Assembly (NCBI GenBank): GCA_028714875.1
Contig: JAQTLN010000002.1
Coordinates: 1 to 64,000 of the forward strand
Reading direction: 5' to 3'
DNA length: 64,000 nt
Source of the DNA: Gallionellaceae bacterium
Lineage (GTDB): Bacteria > Pseudomonadota > Gammaproteobacteria > Burkholderiales > Thiobacillaceae
Shown here: positions 1-7,933 of the stretch, piece after piece
How the letters are laid out: the number at the start of each line of letters is the position of its first letter
Numbering within the stretch: position 1 is the stretch's first letter
Position numbers and translations under genes: made by a program
The notes under the pieces: generated by a model
Seen by the model: the letters and a program-made list of their open reading frames with translations, nothing else
Database searches by the model: none
What the model was told of the DNA's origin: nothing

Positions 1-140
1 TCAAGTACATCAAGGAAGGCAGCGGTGTTTCCCCCATGGCCATGCCGGACAAGTCACCGGTGCCGGCGATCTATCGCAAGCTCGAAGCCGAGTACGCCGA
101 TGGCTGGCTGCGCAACGTGATGGCGGACGCCTTCGTCTGA
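1..140 (+). CDS. C-terminal end of an unidentified protein (partial)
   Basis: The window opens inside a plus-strand reading frame (codons start at base 3) that ends with TGA at 138-140. The visible 45 residues end in ...RKLEAEYADGWLRNVMADAFV. Nothing in them (no CxxCH, no membrane segment) lets me name a family. The sequence is soluble and mixed charged, with a Met/Pro-rich stretch (SPMAMPDKSPVP) before a helical tail. The next gene starts 90 bases downstream on the same strand. That this is a real coding end rests only on the open frame and normal codon use. Confidence 0.55.
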   Translation, partial: KYIKEGSGVSPMAMPDKSPVPAIYRKLEAEYADGWLRNVMADAFV

Positions 141-230
141 TCGACGCCAGGCTGCTCGCCGGGCAGTCCCGGCGGGCGTTTGTGCAAACCCGTAAGTAAC
201 GACTGTCCTCACACGGACCGGAGTAAGCCT

Positions 231-878
231 GTGCCTTCATTTTCGGATTTGATGTCGCGCTCGGTGGACGGCGTATTCACGCTGGACGCCCGCCAGACCG
301 TCACGTTCTGGAACCAGGCCTGCGAGAACATCACCGGCATACCCGCCACCCGCGCGCTGGGACGTTGTTGCCATGAAGTGATGAAAGGGCACGATCTGAA
401 AGGCAAGCCGCTGTGCAAAAGCGACTGCCCGGTCAGCGCCTTGACCAAGGGCGGGCCGCCTCCCTCCGCGTTGCCCATGCGTATCGAGCGCAGCGACGGG
501 CAAAAGGTCCAACTCAAGGTCAGCACCATGTTGGTGCCCTCGGCTAGCCAAGGCGAATGGTCCATCGTCCATATCATGCGTCACGGTCGCGACAGCCAGT
601 CAGCCGGGCTGCGGCAGGAACAGGCCAGGCCGATGGAAACGATCGAACCCGCGCACTGCCAGCATCAAGTGCCGCATGGCGCCTGCCTGCTGACCAGCCG
701 GGAGCGGGAAGTCCTGCGCCTGATCGCGCAAGGGATCAAGACCGAAATCATCTCCGAACAACTGCACCTGAGCCCTACCACGGTGCGCAACCACATCCAG
801 CGGCTGATGGCGAAACTCGGTGTGCATTCCCGCGTTGAAGCCGCGGCCTACGCCCACCGCCATCAACTGGCTGAGTAA
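231..878 (+). CDS. PAS domain LuxR-family transcriptional regulator
   Basis: One-component (or orphan output) regulator of about 215 residues. An N-terminal PAS domain (roughly residues 5-115, starting SDLMSRSVDGVFTLD) is joined by a short linker to a C-terminal LuxR/FixJ helix-turn-helix (about residues 145-210, LTSREREVLRLIAQG ... VRNHIQRLMAKLGVHSR). The frame could open at a TTG at 180, but a GGAG at 220-223 seven bases before GTG 231 makes GTG the better start. The PAS domain has an unusual cysteine set: a CC pair, then C-x3-C about twelve residues later followed by PV, which could bind a metal or Fe-S centre or act as a thiol switch (inference). It lies just upstream of the decaheme cytochrome gene on the same strand and may regulate it. 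Confidence 0.85.
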   Translation: MPSFSDLMSRSVDGVFTLDARQTVTFWNQACENITGIPATRALGRCCHEVMKGHDLKGKPLCKSDCPVSALTKGGPPPSALPMRIERSDGQKVQLKVSTMLVPSASQGEWSIVHIMRHGRDSQSAGLRQEQARPMETIEPAHCQHQVPHGACLLTSREREVLRLIAQGIKTEIISEQLHLSPTTVRNHIQRLMAKLGVHSRVEAAAYAHRHQLAE

Positions 879-879
879 T

Positions 880-939
880 GCGGTGAAGACGCCGGCGCGC
901 TGAACTCTCGCGCGAGCTGGGCGCTGGCACCTTCACCGC
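880..939. terminator. Inverted repeat after the LuxR gene, possible terminator
   Basis: GCGGTGAAG at 880-888 is the exact complement of CTTCACCGC at 931-939. The 42-base loop contains a second palindrome, CTCGCGCGAG, at about 906-915. The repeat starts at the stop codon of the regulator and is followed only by a short CCTTTAAT stretch, not a clean T-run, so intrinsic termination is plausible but unproven. Confidence 0.3.
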
Positions 940-1160
940 GCCTTTAATGTCTGGCCACTGAAAAGTTCCCGAAAAAGCCAGCAGCAAGCAAATCCGGCTA
1001 GCGATTGATGCAAACGCATCACTACGGCCGGGGCGTTCGTACTACATCCTTACAAACAAGTAATTCTGGGACAAAAGCCCCTGAATGAATTTGGCAAGGT
1101 TTGAAACGTATTCACGCATCCCGCCGGGGTGCGAGCCGAGATTCACCGAAGGAGACAGTA
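940..1160 (+). promoter_or_regulatory. Leader and probable promoter/operator region of the decaheme cytochrome gene
   Basis: A 220-base non-coding stretch ahead of mtrA. It holds a perfect palindrome TGATGC-AAAC-GCATCA at 1006-1021, a plausible operator for the neighbouring LuxR-type regulator or a small hairpin, and a hairpin CTGGC(951-955)/GCCAG(977-981) whose inner stem ACU/AGU is capped by a GAAA tetraloop. GGAG at 1151-1154 (GGAGACAGTA then ATG) is the ribosome-binding site of mtrA. I see no convincing sigma-70 or sigma-54 promoter. Confidence 0.4.
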
Positions 1161-2240
1161 ATGCTGAATAAAAGACGATGGACAGCCGCAGCAACCACCC
1201 TGCGCGCAATCTCGCGCTGGTTGCCTGGCCTGGCGCTGGTGGCCGGCCTTGGCGGCGGACTGTCCGCGAATGCGGGTGAACTGCTCGCCTCCCTGCAACT
1301 CGGCAAGGCCGACACCGTCCTGCGCGGCGACGCCAAGTGCACCGCCTGCCACGATGAAACCAACGATAACGGCCCGCGCGTCCTGTCGATCGGCAAGACC
1401 AAACACGGCACGGCCGCCGACGGCCGCACCCCGACCTGTACCAGTTGCCACGGCGAGAGCGCGGCGCACATGAAGAAACCCGAGGGCGCCGCAAAACGGC
1501 CGGCGCCCGATCGCGTATTTGGCAAGAATTCCGCAACTTTACCCAGCGAGCAGAACGAATCCTGTCTGGGCTGCCACAAGGGTGGCAATCAGTCGCACTG
1601 GAGCGGCAGCCAGCACGCCAGCCATGATGTTTCCTGCACGACTTGTCACCAGATGCACACTCAGCACGACAAGGTGCGTGATAAACGTACCCAGGCCGAG
1701 GTTTGCTACTCCTGCCACAAGACCGAGCGCGCGCTTTCGCACCGCATGTCCACCCACCCGCTTGACTCCGGCAAGATGAGTTGCTCGGACTGCCACAATC
1801 CGCATGGCTCGATTGGCCCGAAACTGATGATCAAGAGTTCGGTTACCGAGACTTGCTATACCTGCCACACAGAAAAACGTGGTCCTTTCCTTTGGGAACA
1901 CTCGCCGGTCGTTGAGGACTGCATGAATTGCCACACCCCACACGGCTCGACCAACGCCCCCTTGCTGAAGGCGCGCGCGCCCTGGCTGTGTGAGCAGTGC
2001 CACCAAGGGACAGGTACCGGACATTATGGTTATTACGACGCCAACTACCTCCCGAGCGGTGCGGCGGTGACGGCCTCCGGCGCAAATAACACCGCCGCTA
2101 CCAACCCGATCAATCCACTGACCGGACTTAGAGTCTCGCAGACATCGCCCAATGCGCGTCTCGCCTACCGCGGCTGCGTCAATTGCCACTCGCAAATACA
2201 CGGCTCGAATCATCCGGCCGGCAGCCGGTTCGTCCGCTGA
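1161..2240 (+). CDS. mtrA: MtrA/DmsE-family periplasmic decaheme c-type cytochrome
   Basis: A 359-residue exported multiheme cytochrome that carries electrons through an outer-membrane porin (MtrA/MtoA/PioA/DmsE family). An N-terminal signal peptide (RR, hydrophobic stretch, SANA cleavage) spans about residues 1-38. I count ten CxxCH haem motifs in order: CTACH, CTSCH, CLGCH, CTTCH, CYSCH, CSDCH, CYTCH, CMNCH, CEQCH, CVNCH, the number known for MtrA. The start at ATG 1161 is chosen for its GGAG site and signal peptide. The porin gene mtrB follows after 25 bases. No MtrC-like outer-surface cytochrome is present, so the pair resembles iron-oxidation systems (MtoAB, PioAB) or DmsEF. Direction of electron flow cannot be told from sequence. 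Confidence 0.93.
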   Translation: MLNKRRWTAAATTLRAISRWLPGLALVAGLGGGLSANAGELLASLQLGKADTVLRGDAKCTACHDETNDNGPRVLSIGKTKHGTAADGRTPTCTSCHGESAAHMKKPEGAAKRPAPDRVFGKNSATLPSEQNESCLGCHKGGNQSHWSGSQHASHDVSCTTCHQMHTQHDKVRDKRTQAEVCYSCHKTERALSHRMSTHPLDSGKMSCSDCHNPHGSIGPKLMIKSSVTETCYTCHTEKRGPFLWEHSPVVEDCMNCHTPHGSTNAPLLKARAPWLCEQCHQGTGTGHYGYYDANYLPSGAAVTASGANNTAATNPINPLTGLRVSQTSPNARLAYRGCVNCHSQIHGSNHPAGSRFVR

Positions 2241-2265
2241 TCTCGGAACGCATTCGGAGAAAATC

Positions 2266-4734
2266 ATGAAAAACCATCAAGCGCATTTCGCTCTGAGCAA
2301 AACCGTTGCTGCCATCCATGCCGCGCTGCTGGCCATGGCGGCCATTCCACTGGCCAATGCGGCACCCGATCCGGCAGTCGCGGAATTGACCACGCCGGAC
2401 AAGACCTTCGAGGTCGGCGTTGTCGACGTCAGCAAAAAATCCTACAAATTTGGTGAATACAACGGCCTCTACCGCGATGGCGCTCGGGTCAACGCAAACG
2501 TTGATATGGTCGGGAAAAGTGTCGACGAGAGCGCCACGCGCTGGTCGGTGCTGGCGACGGATCTCGGGCTCGACACCCGCAGGTTGGAAGCCGAAGGTGG
2601 GCAGCAGGGGCGCTTCAACATCCATTTCCTTTATGACGAGTTGCCGCACAAGCTCTCGGATTCCTTCCGAACCATATACAACGGTGCGGGCAGCACCGCG
2701 CTGACCCTGCCGGCCACTTATCCGGCGGCGGCGACGCGTCTTGGCGTAACAACCACGGGGCAACAGGTACTTTCCAACTGGAACAACTTGCAGTCGCCTA
2801 ATGCGGTCGCGCAGCCCCTGGTTACAGACAATGCCATGACCGGCCCCGCTTATCTGGTCCCTTCACTGATGCACAACGAGGACATCGGCTTCAAGCGCAC
2901 CAAGGTCGAAGGAGGCTTGAGCTACATCTTGCATCCAGGCTGGGAAATCAAATTCGCCGCTCGGCAGGACAAAAAAGATGGCACGAAATTGACTGGTTAT
3001 GCCTTCGCCAGTTCCTCGACAGCAGCCATGCTGATTGAGCCGATCAGTTTCAGGACCAACGGATTCGATGTTGCTCTTGGATATATCGGAGAGAAGGCGA
3101 ACATGAACCTGACTTACCTCTATTCGACGTTCCAGAACGACATCAACGCCTGGACTGCGGCCACGCCATTTGCCGGTGTGACCGGAACCGTCGGTGTGTA
3201 CAACAACCAGGCTCTGCTTTCGAGCGCACCGGAAAGCCAGATGCACCAAGTAAAGTTGGCGGGTGGCTATCGCTTCACGCCGACGACACGGCTTTCCTAT
3301 GAAGGCACCACGGCGCGGACGACCCAGAACAGCAATTTCAATTGCCAGGTGAATACTGGCGTGACCGGGTGCGTGAGTGGCGTGAATAGCTGGATCGTTC
3401 CGGTAGGCTCCGCCAATGCCAAAGTCGCGAGTGATACGTTTGCCATCAAGTTGACCTCTCATCCGATCAACAAGCTGAACCTCGCGGCGGCATACAAATA
3501 CGATCATCGTGACAACCAGACGCCGGTGAATACATTCAATGTGAGATTCGCGGATCAAACCGGCGCGGCGAACAGTTCCATTACCAACGACCCGATCAAT
3601 ACTACGAAGAACCTGTTCACTCTGGATGCCGACTATGCTTTGGCCCGCTCCCAAGCGGTCAAACTGGGGTATCAGCTGGAAGACATCAATCGCAGTACTG
3701 ATGGCAATGGATTTGCACCATCGCGCACCATCGCAACGGGAAACACCAACGACTTTTCCTTGCCGGTACATAAAACCAAGGAAGATACCTGGACTCTCGA
3801 ATACCGCAATTCGATGCTCTCTGATGTCACCGGGCGTCTCTCATATGCGCAATCTACTCGCCGCGCACTTGACTACTCGACCCCGACATTCGCGGCCACT
3901 ACCAATGACGCCACATTGATTCAATACGCGTATTACACGCAATTCCGAGATTATTTTGTCGCCGACCGTACACGCGACAAGATTCGGGGCGCGTTTAATT
4001 ACCAGGTTAATGATGCCTGGGCGCTTGGATTCAGCGCCGATTACAACCGCGACAAATACAAGGATGCCGCTTTCAAGCAATCTGATAGCACCATCCTGAA
4101 TGTTGACCTGAGCTATGCGGCAAGCGAAAAGATGAGCCTGAATACTTTCTACTCGCGTGAAGACCGAGATTCAAAATTGGCGGGAAAATACCTGGTTTCG
4201 TCCACCACGGCTGGAGCCAAAGTTAACGGTGTGGCCGCGACCAACCTTCTAGGAGGTGCCTGCAACGTGGCCAACCATCCCTGTATTCTGGCGAATTGGG
4301 ATTGGAATATGAGCCAGGCCGATAAGGTTGATACTTGGGGAGTCGGTGCGAAATACAAGGGCTTTATTTCCAGCAAACTAGACATGAATGCAGACTTGCT
4401 TTACATCCAGGCCAGCACTCCGGTGTCGGCAGGTGGTGGTGGGTCTTTGGTCAGCGATGGGGCTGCAGCGCCGGATTACACATGGTTCGCTCCCGGTAGT
4501 TACCCAAAAATAACCAGCAAAACAACTCAGTTGCGCCTTACTGGAAATTACATGATCGACAAGTCGCAAGCCGTGCGGGTCTCTTATATGTATCAGCATC
4601 TCAAGAGTTCCGATTGGCAATACGACGCTTATACCAATCCAGTCGCCATGCAGTCGTTTATTGGCACGGGCCAGACATCACCTAATCACACGGTTAATGC
4701 CATTGCCGTATCGTATTTGTACAGTTTCAAATAA
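2266..4734 (+). CDS. mtrB: MtrB/PioB-family outer-membrane beta-barrel porin
   Basis: An 822-residue outer-membrane protein that sheathes the decaheme cytochrome encoded just upstream. It starts at ATG 2266 with a signal peptide ending ANA-APD (about residue 33). The body is a long run of alternating amphipathic strands rich in Y, N, T and G (for example FDVALGYIGEKANMNLTYLY), typical of a 20-plus-strand barrel, and it ends in an aromatic C-terminal strand (IAVSYLYSFK) as BAM substrates do. The family's length is about 650-850. I do not see the N-terminal CxxC found in Shewanella MtrB. It forms a two-gene unit with mtrA and is closed by the terminator at 4758. A longer in-frame reading that starts inside mtrA is not needed. 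Confidence 0.9.
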   Translation: MKNHQAHFALSKTVAAIHAALLAMAAIPLANAAPDPAVAELTTPDKTFEVGVVDVSKKSYKFGEYNGLYRDGARVNANVDMVGKSVDESATRWSVLATDLGLDTRRLEAEGGQQGRFNIHFLYDELPHKLSDSFRTIYNGAGSTALTLPATYPAAATRLGVTTTGQQVLSNWNNLQSPNAVAQPLVTDNAMTGPAYLVPSLMHNEDIGFKRTKVEGGLSYILHPGWEIKFAARQDKKDGTKLTGYAFASSSTAAMLIEPISFRTNGFDVALGYIGEKANMNLTYLYSTFQNDINAWTAATPFAGVTGTVGVYNNQALLSSAPESQMHQVKLAGGYRFTPTTRLSYEGTTARTTQNSNFNCQVNTGVTGCVSGVNSWIVPVGSANAKVASDTFAIKLTSHPINKLNLAAAYKYDHRDNQTPVNTFNVRFADQTGAANSSITNDPINTTKNLFTLDADYALARSQAVKLGYQLEDINRSTDGNGFAPSRTIATGNTNDFSLPVHKTKEDTWTLEYRNSMLSDVTGRLSYAQSTRRALDYSTPTFAATTNDATLIQYAYYTQFRDYFVADRTRDKIRGAFNYQVNDAWALGFSADYNRDKYKDAAFKQSDSTILNVDLSYAASEKMSLNTFYSREDRDSKLAGKYLVSSTTAGAKVNGVAATNLLGGACNVANHPCILANWDWNMSQADKVDTWGVGAKYKGFISSKLDMNADLLYIQASTPVSAGGGGSLVSDGAAAPDYTWFAPGSYPKITSKTTQLRLTGNYMIDKSQAVRVSYMYQHLKSSDWQYDAYTNPVAMQSFIGTGQTSPNHTVNAIAVSYLYSFK

Positions 4735-4757
4735 TTTTCTCTCGCGCCGCGAGGTAG

Positions 4758-4788
4758 ATTGGGGGCGATTTTATCGCCCCCAATTTTT
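4758..4788 (+). terminator. Intrinsic terminator after mtrB
   Basis: A 12-bp perfect stem, ATTGGGGGCGAT at 4758-4769 and ATCGCCCCCAAT at 4773-4784, has a TTT loop and is followed by a T-run. It closes the mtrAB unit and faces the convergent gene that ends at 4857. Confidence 0.9.
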
Positions 4789-4856
4789 GGGTAGACCTGT
4801 TCCAGACTGTCTATCTATTACTTGCACATGTCTGTATTTTTCTTGATCACTAAAAC

Positions 4857-6149
4857 TTAGTCGTTGGCCTGTTTTATTCGCGCCGCGCCCCAGGTCACTC
4901 CCACCGCCACCCCCATCAGCGCAAAGGCAACCCCCACCTGGCTCAGCCATTCCGGCGCGAGCAGGAGTAGCAGACCCAGTTCCAGCATCATCATTCCAGA
5001 GAGTAGTTTCAGCAGGCGGCCTTCCCGTTCCGTCAGCTTGCGCGCGCCCATCGCGCGGACGAAGGCGAAGACGATCAGCGCCAGGGGCACGACGTAGATC
5101 AGGTTGTAGGCGGCGAGATAGCCGTAGCGCGCGGCGGGGGAGAGGTCGGCCAGGGTGAGCAGGCGGGTGTAGACCATGGGGAAACCGGCGGTGCACAACA
5201 ACTCGTAGAAGTTGGCGGCGATGGCCATGAATACGGTGGCGGCGAGCATGGCCGGCAGGCGTTCGGCGTTCAGGATGGCACGGGCGCGGCGGAAGATGTC
5301 GGGTTTTTTCGAGTCCGGAATCGACAGCGAGAGGCCTTGCTCGAAGCGGAAGAAATCCTTGACGTTGACTACCCCGACGAACAGCGCCACGGCGCCGGCG
5401 GCCAGCGTCACCCAGGCGAGGTGGCCGAACAATTGGAAGACGTTGAGCCAGGCCGCCATGAAGGCGAAATACATGAGCCCGGAAACCAGGACGAAGACGC
5501 CGCCGATGGCGAGCATGCGGGCGCGGCTTTTCTGGTGCGCCAGCATCGACAGCAGGAACAGCAGCACGAAGAAGGCGCAGGGGTTGAAGGCATCCAGCCC
5601 GGCCAGCACCAGGGTCAGCGCCGGCAGGGAGAGGCTGGCGGCGTCGAGGGCGCCGATCAAAGGGAGTTCGAGGCGTGGCTCAACGGTTGCCGGCTGCATC
5701 GTCGTCGCGCCGCTCTGCAAACGGGCATGGCAGGCGTCCAGCCGCTGGGCGATGAAGGCGGCCGCGCCTTCGCTCCAACCGACGTGCATTTCGCCGCAGA
5801 ACAGGAGGGCCGGCACCGAAGCCGCCGTTTCACCCAGTTCTTGCGCCATTGCTTGGTAGCGGCGGACGTTCTCGGGATGCTGCGTCAGTTCCTGGCTATG
5901 CAGCCTGAGCCAGGGCCGCGCGCGGGCGATGGCCTCGACCTCGGGGTGCGCGGCGAGGCAATGCGGGCAGGTGAGCGACCAGAAGAAATAGAGTTGCGGC
6001 TCGGGCTGGCCGTCGCCGCCACGTTCCGACCAGGGTGTCGCGGCGTGGCTGGCGAAGGCGCACAGGGCCAGCAGCAGGAGGGTGATGAATTGGCGGAACC
6101 AGGGGGGCATGCCTGTTTTATCCAGCGGTCCATTAGCCGAGGCAGTCAT
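4857..6149 (-). CDS. Thioredoxin-fold plus DsbD/CcdA-like membrane protein
   Basis: A 430-residue protein with a signal or anchor segment at about residues 19-37, then a periplasmic thioredoxin-like domain with a CPHC motif at 61-64 (LYFFWSLTCPHCLAAHPE), then a hydrophobic half with about six membrane helices (from about residue 180) that resembles the DsbD/CcdA electron-transfer transmembrane domain. Such proteins move reducing power across the inner membrane to periplasmic thiols. The start is uncertain: Met14 (base 6110) would put the signal peptide nearer the N-terminus, and neither start has a clear Shine-Dalgarno. It lies downstream of the small thioredoxin of the metalloid locus, separated by a palindromic repeat. 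A link to arsenic is inference only. Confidence 0.75.
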   Translation of the reverse strand: MTASANGPLDKTGMPPWFRQFITLLLLALCAFASHAATPWSERGGDGQPEPQLYFFWSLTCPHCLAAHPEVEAIARARPWLRLHSQELTQHPENVRRYQAMAQELGETAASVPALLFCGEMHVGWSEGAAAFIAQRLDACHARLQSGATTMQPATVEPRLELPLIGALDAASLSLPALTLVLAGLDAFNPCAFFVLLFLLSMLAHQKSRARMLAIGGVFVLVSGLMYFAFMAAWLNVFQLFGHLAWVTLAAGAVALFVGVVNVKDFFRFEQGLSLSIPDSKKPDIFRRARAILNAERLPAMLAATVFMAIAANFYELLCTAGFPMVYTRLLTLADLSPAARYGYLAAYNLIYVVPLALIVFAFVRAMGARKLTEREGRLLKLLSGMMMLELGLLLLLAPEWLSQVGVAFALMGVAVGVTWGAARIKQAND

Positions 6150-6250
6150 GTAGCGCCGGCGTTATGTCCCGCGGGGGACGCTATCCCTTGGGACTCGCCG
6201 GCTTCGTTCTTCTGATCAGGCCTACGATGCCGGCGAGACGCCGGCGCTAC
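6150..6250. repeat. GTAGCGCCGGC palindromic intergenic repeat, copy 1
   Basis: GTAGCGCCGGCG at 6150 is matched by its inverse CGCCGGCGCTAC ending at 6250, with further inner GC-rich inverted segments. The same ends occur at 14301, 14873 and (degenerate) 15393. It is a REP-like extragenic palindrome. This copy abuts the start codon of the gene at 6149. Confidence 0.8.
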
Positions 6251-6263
6251 ATGGATGCGTGGT

Positions 6264-6536
6264 TCAGCAGCAGCCGCCGCAACAACCGCCGCCGCCCGCC
6301 GCCGGGGCCAGCCAGCCGGCGACCTTGTCACGGTCGGGCACGCCGCCGGCATGGACGACCTTGCCGTCGATCACCACGCCGGGGGTGGTCATGACGCCAT
6401 AGCCAAGGATGGCGGCCATGTCGGTGACTTTTTCCAGCTCGATCTGGATGCCTTTGGCGTCGGCGATGTCGGCGATCAGTTTGGCGGTGGTTTCGCAGTT
6501 GGCGCAGCCGCTGCCGAGGACTTTTACATTTTTCAT
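6264..6536 (-). CDS. Small thioredoxin-family protein (TM0996/MTH895 type) with CCGGCC tail
   Basis: A 90-residue redox protein. The thioredoxin-like fold starts MKNVKVLGSGCANCETT, with the active-site CANC at residues 11-14, and has the cis-proline segment TTPGVVIDGKVV. Proteins of this type are regularly encoded beside DUF318/UPF0718 permeases, as here. The C-terminus, after a Gly run, is CCGGCC: four extra cysteines that could bind a soft metal or arsenite (inference). It is the last gene of the minus-strand metalloid locus, about 100 bases after the AhpD-like gene. Confidence 0.85.
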   Translation of the reverse strand: MKNVKVLGSGCANCETTAKLIADIADAKGIQIELEKVTDMAAILGYGVMTTPGVVIDGKVVHAGGVPDRDKVAGWLAPAAGGGGCCGGCC

Positions 6537-6639
6537 GGGGAATTACCGAGGGTTAATAAAGGGAACGGGAAGTGTAGTGCCGGCTTCTTTGTCGGCGCCT
6601 TGACATCAGTCGGGCGGGCGGCGCGCGGCGGATTCGGGG

Positions 6640-6966
6640 TCAACAGCAGGCTTGTCCGGATTTCGTCGGCGTGCAGCAGGCGCCACCGGTTTCCACCACG
6701 GCGATGTTGGCGAAGGGGTCGACCGGGATACGCGGTTTGGCCGGTTGGAAGCCTTCGGCATAGGCCGCGTCGAATTTGGCGTCCAAAGCCTGCGATGCCT
6801 CGTCGCGGATGTGGCGGGCAATCTCAATGACGCTGTCGATCTGTTCTTTCGCCACGCCGTATTCCTTGAGCCTGTCCACCTGGCAGAGGCCCTGTTTGGG
6901 GTGGTTGGAGGCGATGTTTGCGGCGAGCGAGACCAGGGCGACGATGGAAGGATGCAGAGCGGACAT
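6640..6966 (-). CDS. Small AhpD/carboxymuconolactone decarboxylase-like protein with Cys-rich tail
   Basis: A 108-residue protein beginning MSALHPSIVALVSLAANIASNHPKQ. The helical core resembles the AhpD/CMD-like fold (ALVSLAANIAS...C..VDRLKEYGVAKEQID..IEIA), but the usual CxxC is reduced to a single Cys near residue 30. The C-terminal 25 residues are unstructured and end ACCTPTKSGQACC, two vicinal cysteine pairs. The ATG at 6966 lies 10 bases after the permease stop, in the same transcription unit. I can only suggest the fold, not a reaction. The Cys tail parallels that of the adjacent thioredoxin. Confidence 0.65.
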   Translation of the reverse strand: MSALHPSIVALVSLAANIASNHPKQGLCQVDRLKEYGVAKEQIDSVIEIARHIRDEASQALDAKFDAAYAEGFQPAKPRIPVDPFANIAVVETGGACCTPTKSGQACC

Positions 6967-6976
6967 TTCTATTACC

Positions 6977-7933
6977 TCAGAGAACGGCGTTGAAGACGAA
7001 GCCGACCAGCATGATGCCGGCGGCGACCACGCCGGCAAACACGGCGATCAGGGTGGGTTTGAGCACTTTGCGGAGAATCACCATCTCCGGCGCGGACAGG
7101 GCGATGACGCTCATCATGAAAGCCAGCACCGTGCCCAGCGCGGCGCCCTTGCCGAGCAGGGCCTGGATCACCGGCAGGATGCCGGCGGCGTTGCTGTACA
7201 TGGGCACGCCCAGCAGCACGGCGGCGGGCACCGCCCACCATTGCTCCTTGCCCATGATGCCGGCCATCAGGTCTTGCGGCACATAGCCGTGGATGCCGGC
7301 GCCGATGGCGATGCCGGCGATCAGCCAGGGCCAGACGCGGCCGACGATTTCCTTGACGTGCGCCGTGCCGGAGCGAAAGCGGTCGCGCCAGGTCGGCGTG
7401 CCATTCCCCAGGTCGGGCGCTGCGCCCATCTGGATCTTGCGCACCCAATCTTCCAGGTGGTGTTCCATCCCCAACCGCCCGATTACCAAACCGGCGACGA
7501 TGGCCACCGCCAGCCCCAGCCCGAGGTAGAGCGCCGCCACTTTCCAGCCGAACAGGCCGAACAACAGGGCCAGCGCAACCTCGTTGACCATGGGCGCGGA
7601 AATCAGGAAGGAGAAGGTCACTCCCAGCGGCACCCCGGCGGAAAGAAAACCGATGAACAACGGCACCGCCGAACAGGAGCAAAACGGGGTGACGATGCCC
7701 AGTCCGGCCGCCATCACATTACCCAGGCCCAGCGGCTTGTTCGCCAGCCAGGCACGGGTGCGTTCCGGCGAGATATAGCTATGCACCACGCCCATGAGGA
7801 ACACCACCGAGACCAGCAGCAACAACACCTTGGGCACGTCGTAGAGGAAGAACCACACCGCCTCGCCCAGATGGGTGCCGGGGGTGAGGCCCATGAGGTC
7901 GAAGGTCAGCCAGGCGGAGAGCGCGTCGAGCAT
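6977..7933 (-). CDS. DUF318/UPF0718 (ArsP-like) membrane permease
   Basis: A 318-residue integral membrane protein with about eight helices in two halves. The N-terminal half has the family signature PFCSCSAVPLFIGF (about residues 79-92) and the second half has a matching helix pair. ArsP members export trivalent organoarsenicals, and the conserved cysteines fit thiol-reactive substrates. The neighbours (small thioredoxin, ars genes) support a metalloid role, though the exact substrate is inference. The first 21 codons (MLDALSAWLTFDLMGLTPGTH) reappear four times upstream, fused to a palindromic element (array at 7934-8674). The ribosome-binding site (AAAGGGGGG) lies inside that element. Confidence 0.85.
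   Translation of the reverse strand: MLDALSAWLTFDLMGLTPGTHLGEAVWFFLYDVPKVLLLLVSVVFLMGVVHSYISPERTRAWLANKPLGLGNVMAAGLGIVTPFCSCSAVPLFIGFLSAGVPLGVTFSFLISAPMVNEVALALLFGLFGWKVAALYLGLGLAVAIVAGLVIGRLGMEHHLEDWVRKIQMGAAPDLGNGTPTWRDRFRSGTAHVKEIVGRVWPWLIAGIAIGAGIHGYVPQDLMAGIMGKEQWWAVPAAVLLGVPMYSNAAGILPVIQALLGKGAALGTVLAFMMSVIALSAPEMVILRKVLKPTLIAVFAGVVAAGIMLVGFVFNAVL

Noticed and set aside
951-1060. A GEMM riboswitch ahead of mtrA
   Set aside because: A CTGGC/GCCAG stem with a GAAA-capped inner helix is suggestive, but the conserved GCAAAGCC and AGCCGGGTTGCC strands are missing, so I list only a structured leader.
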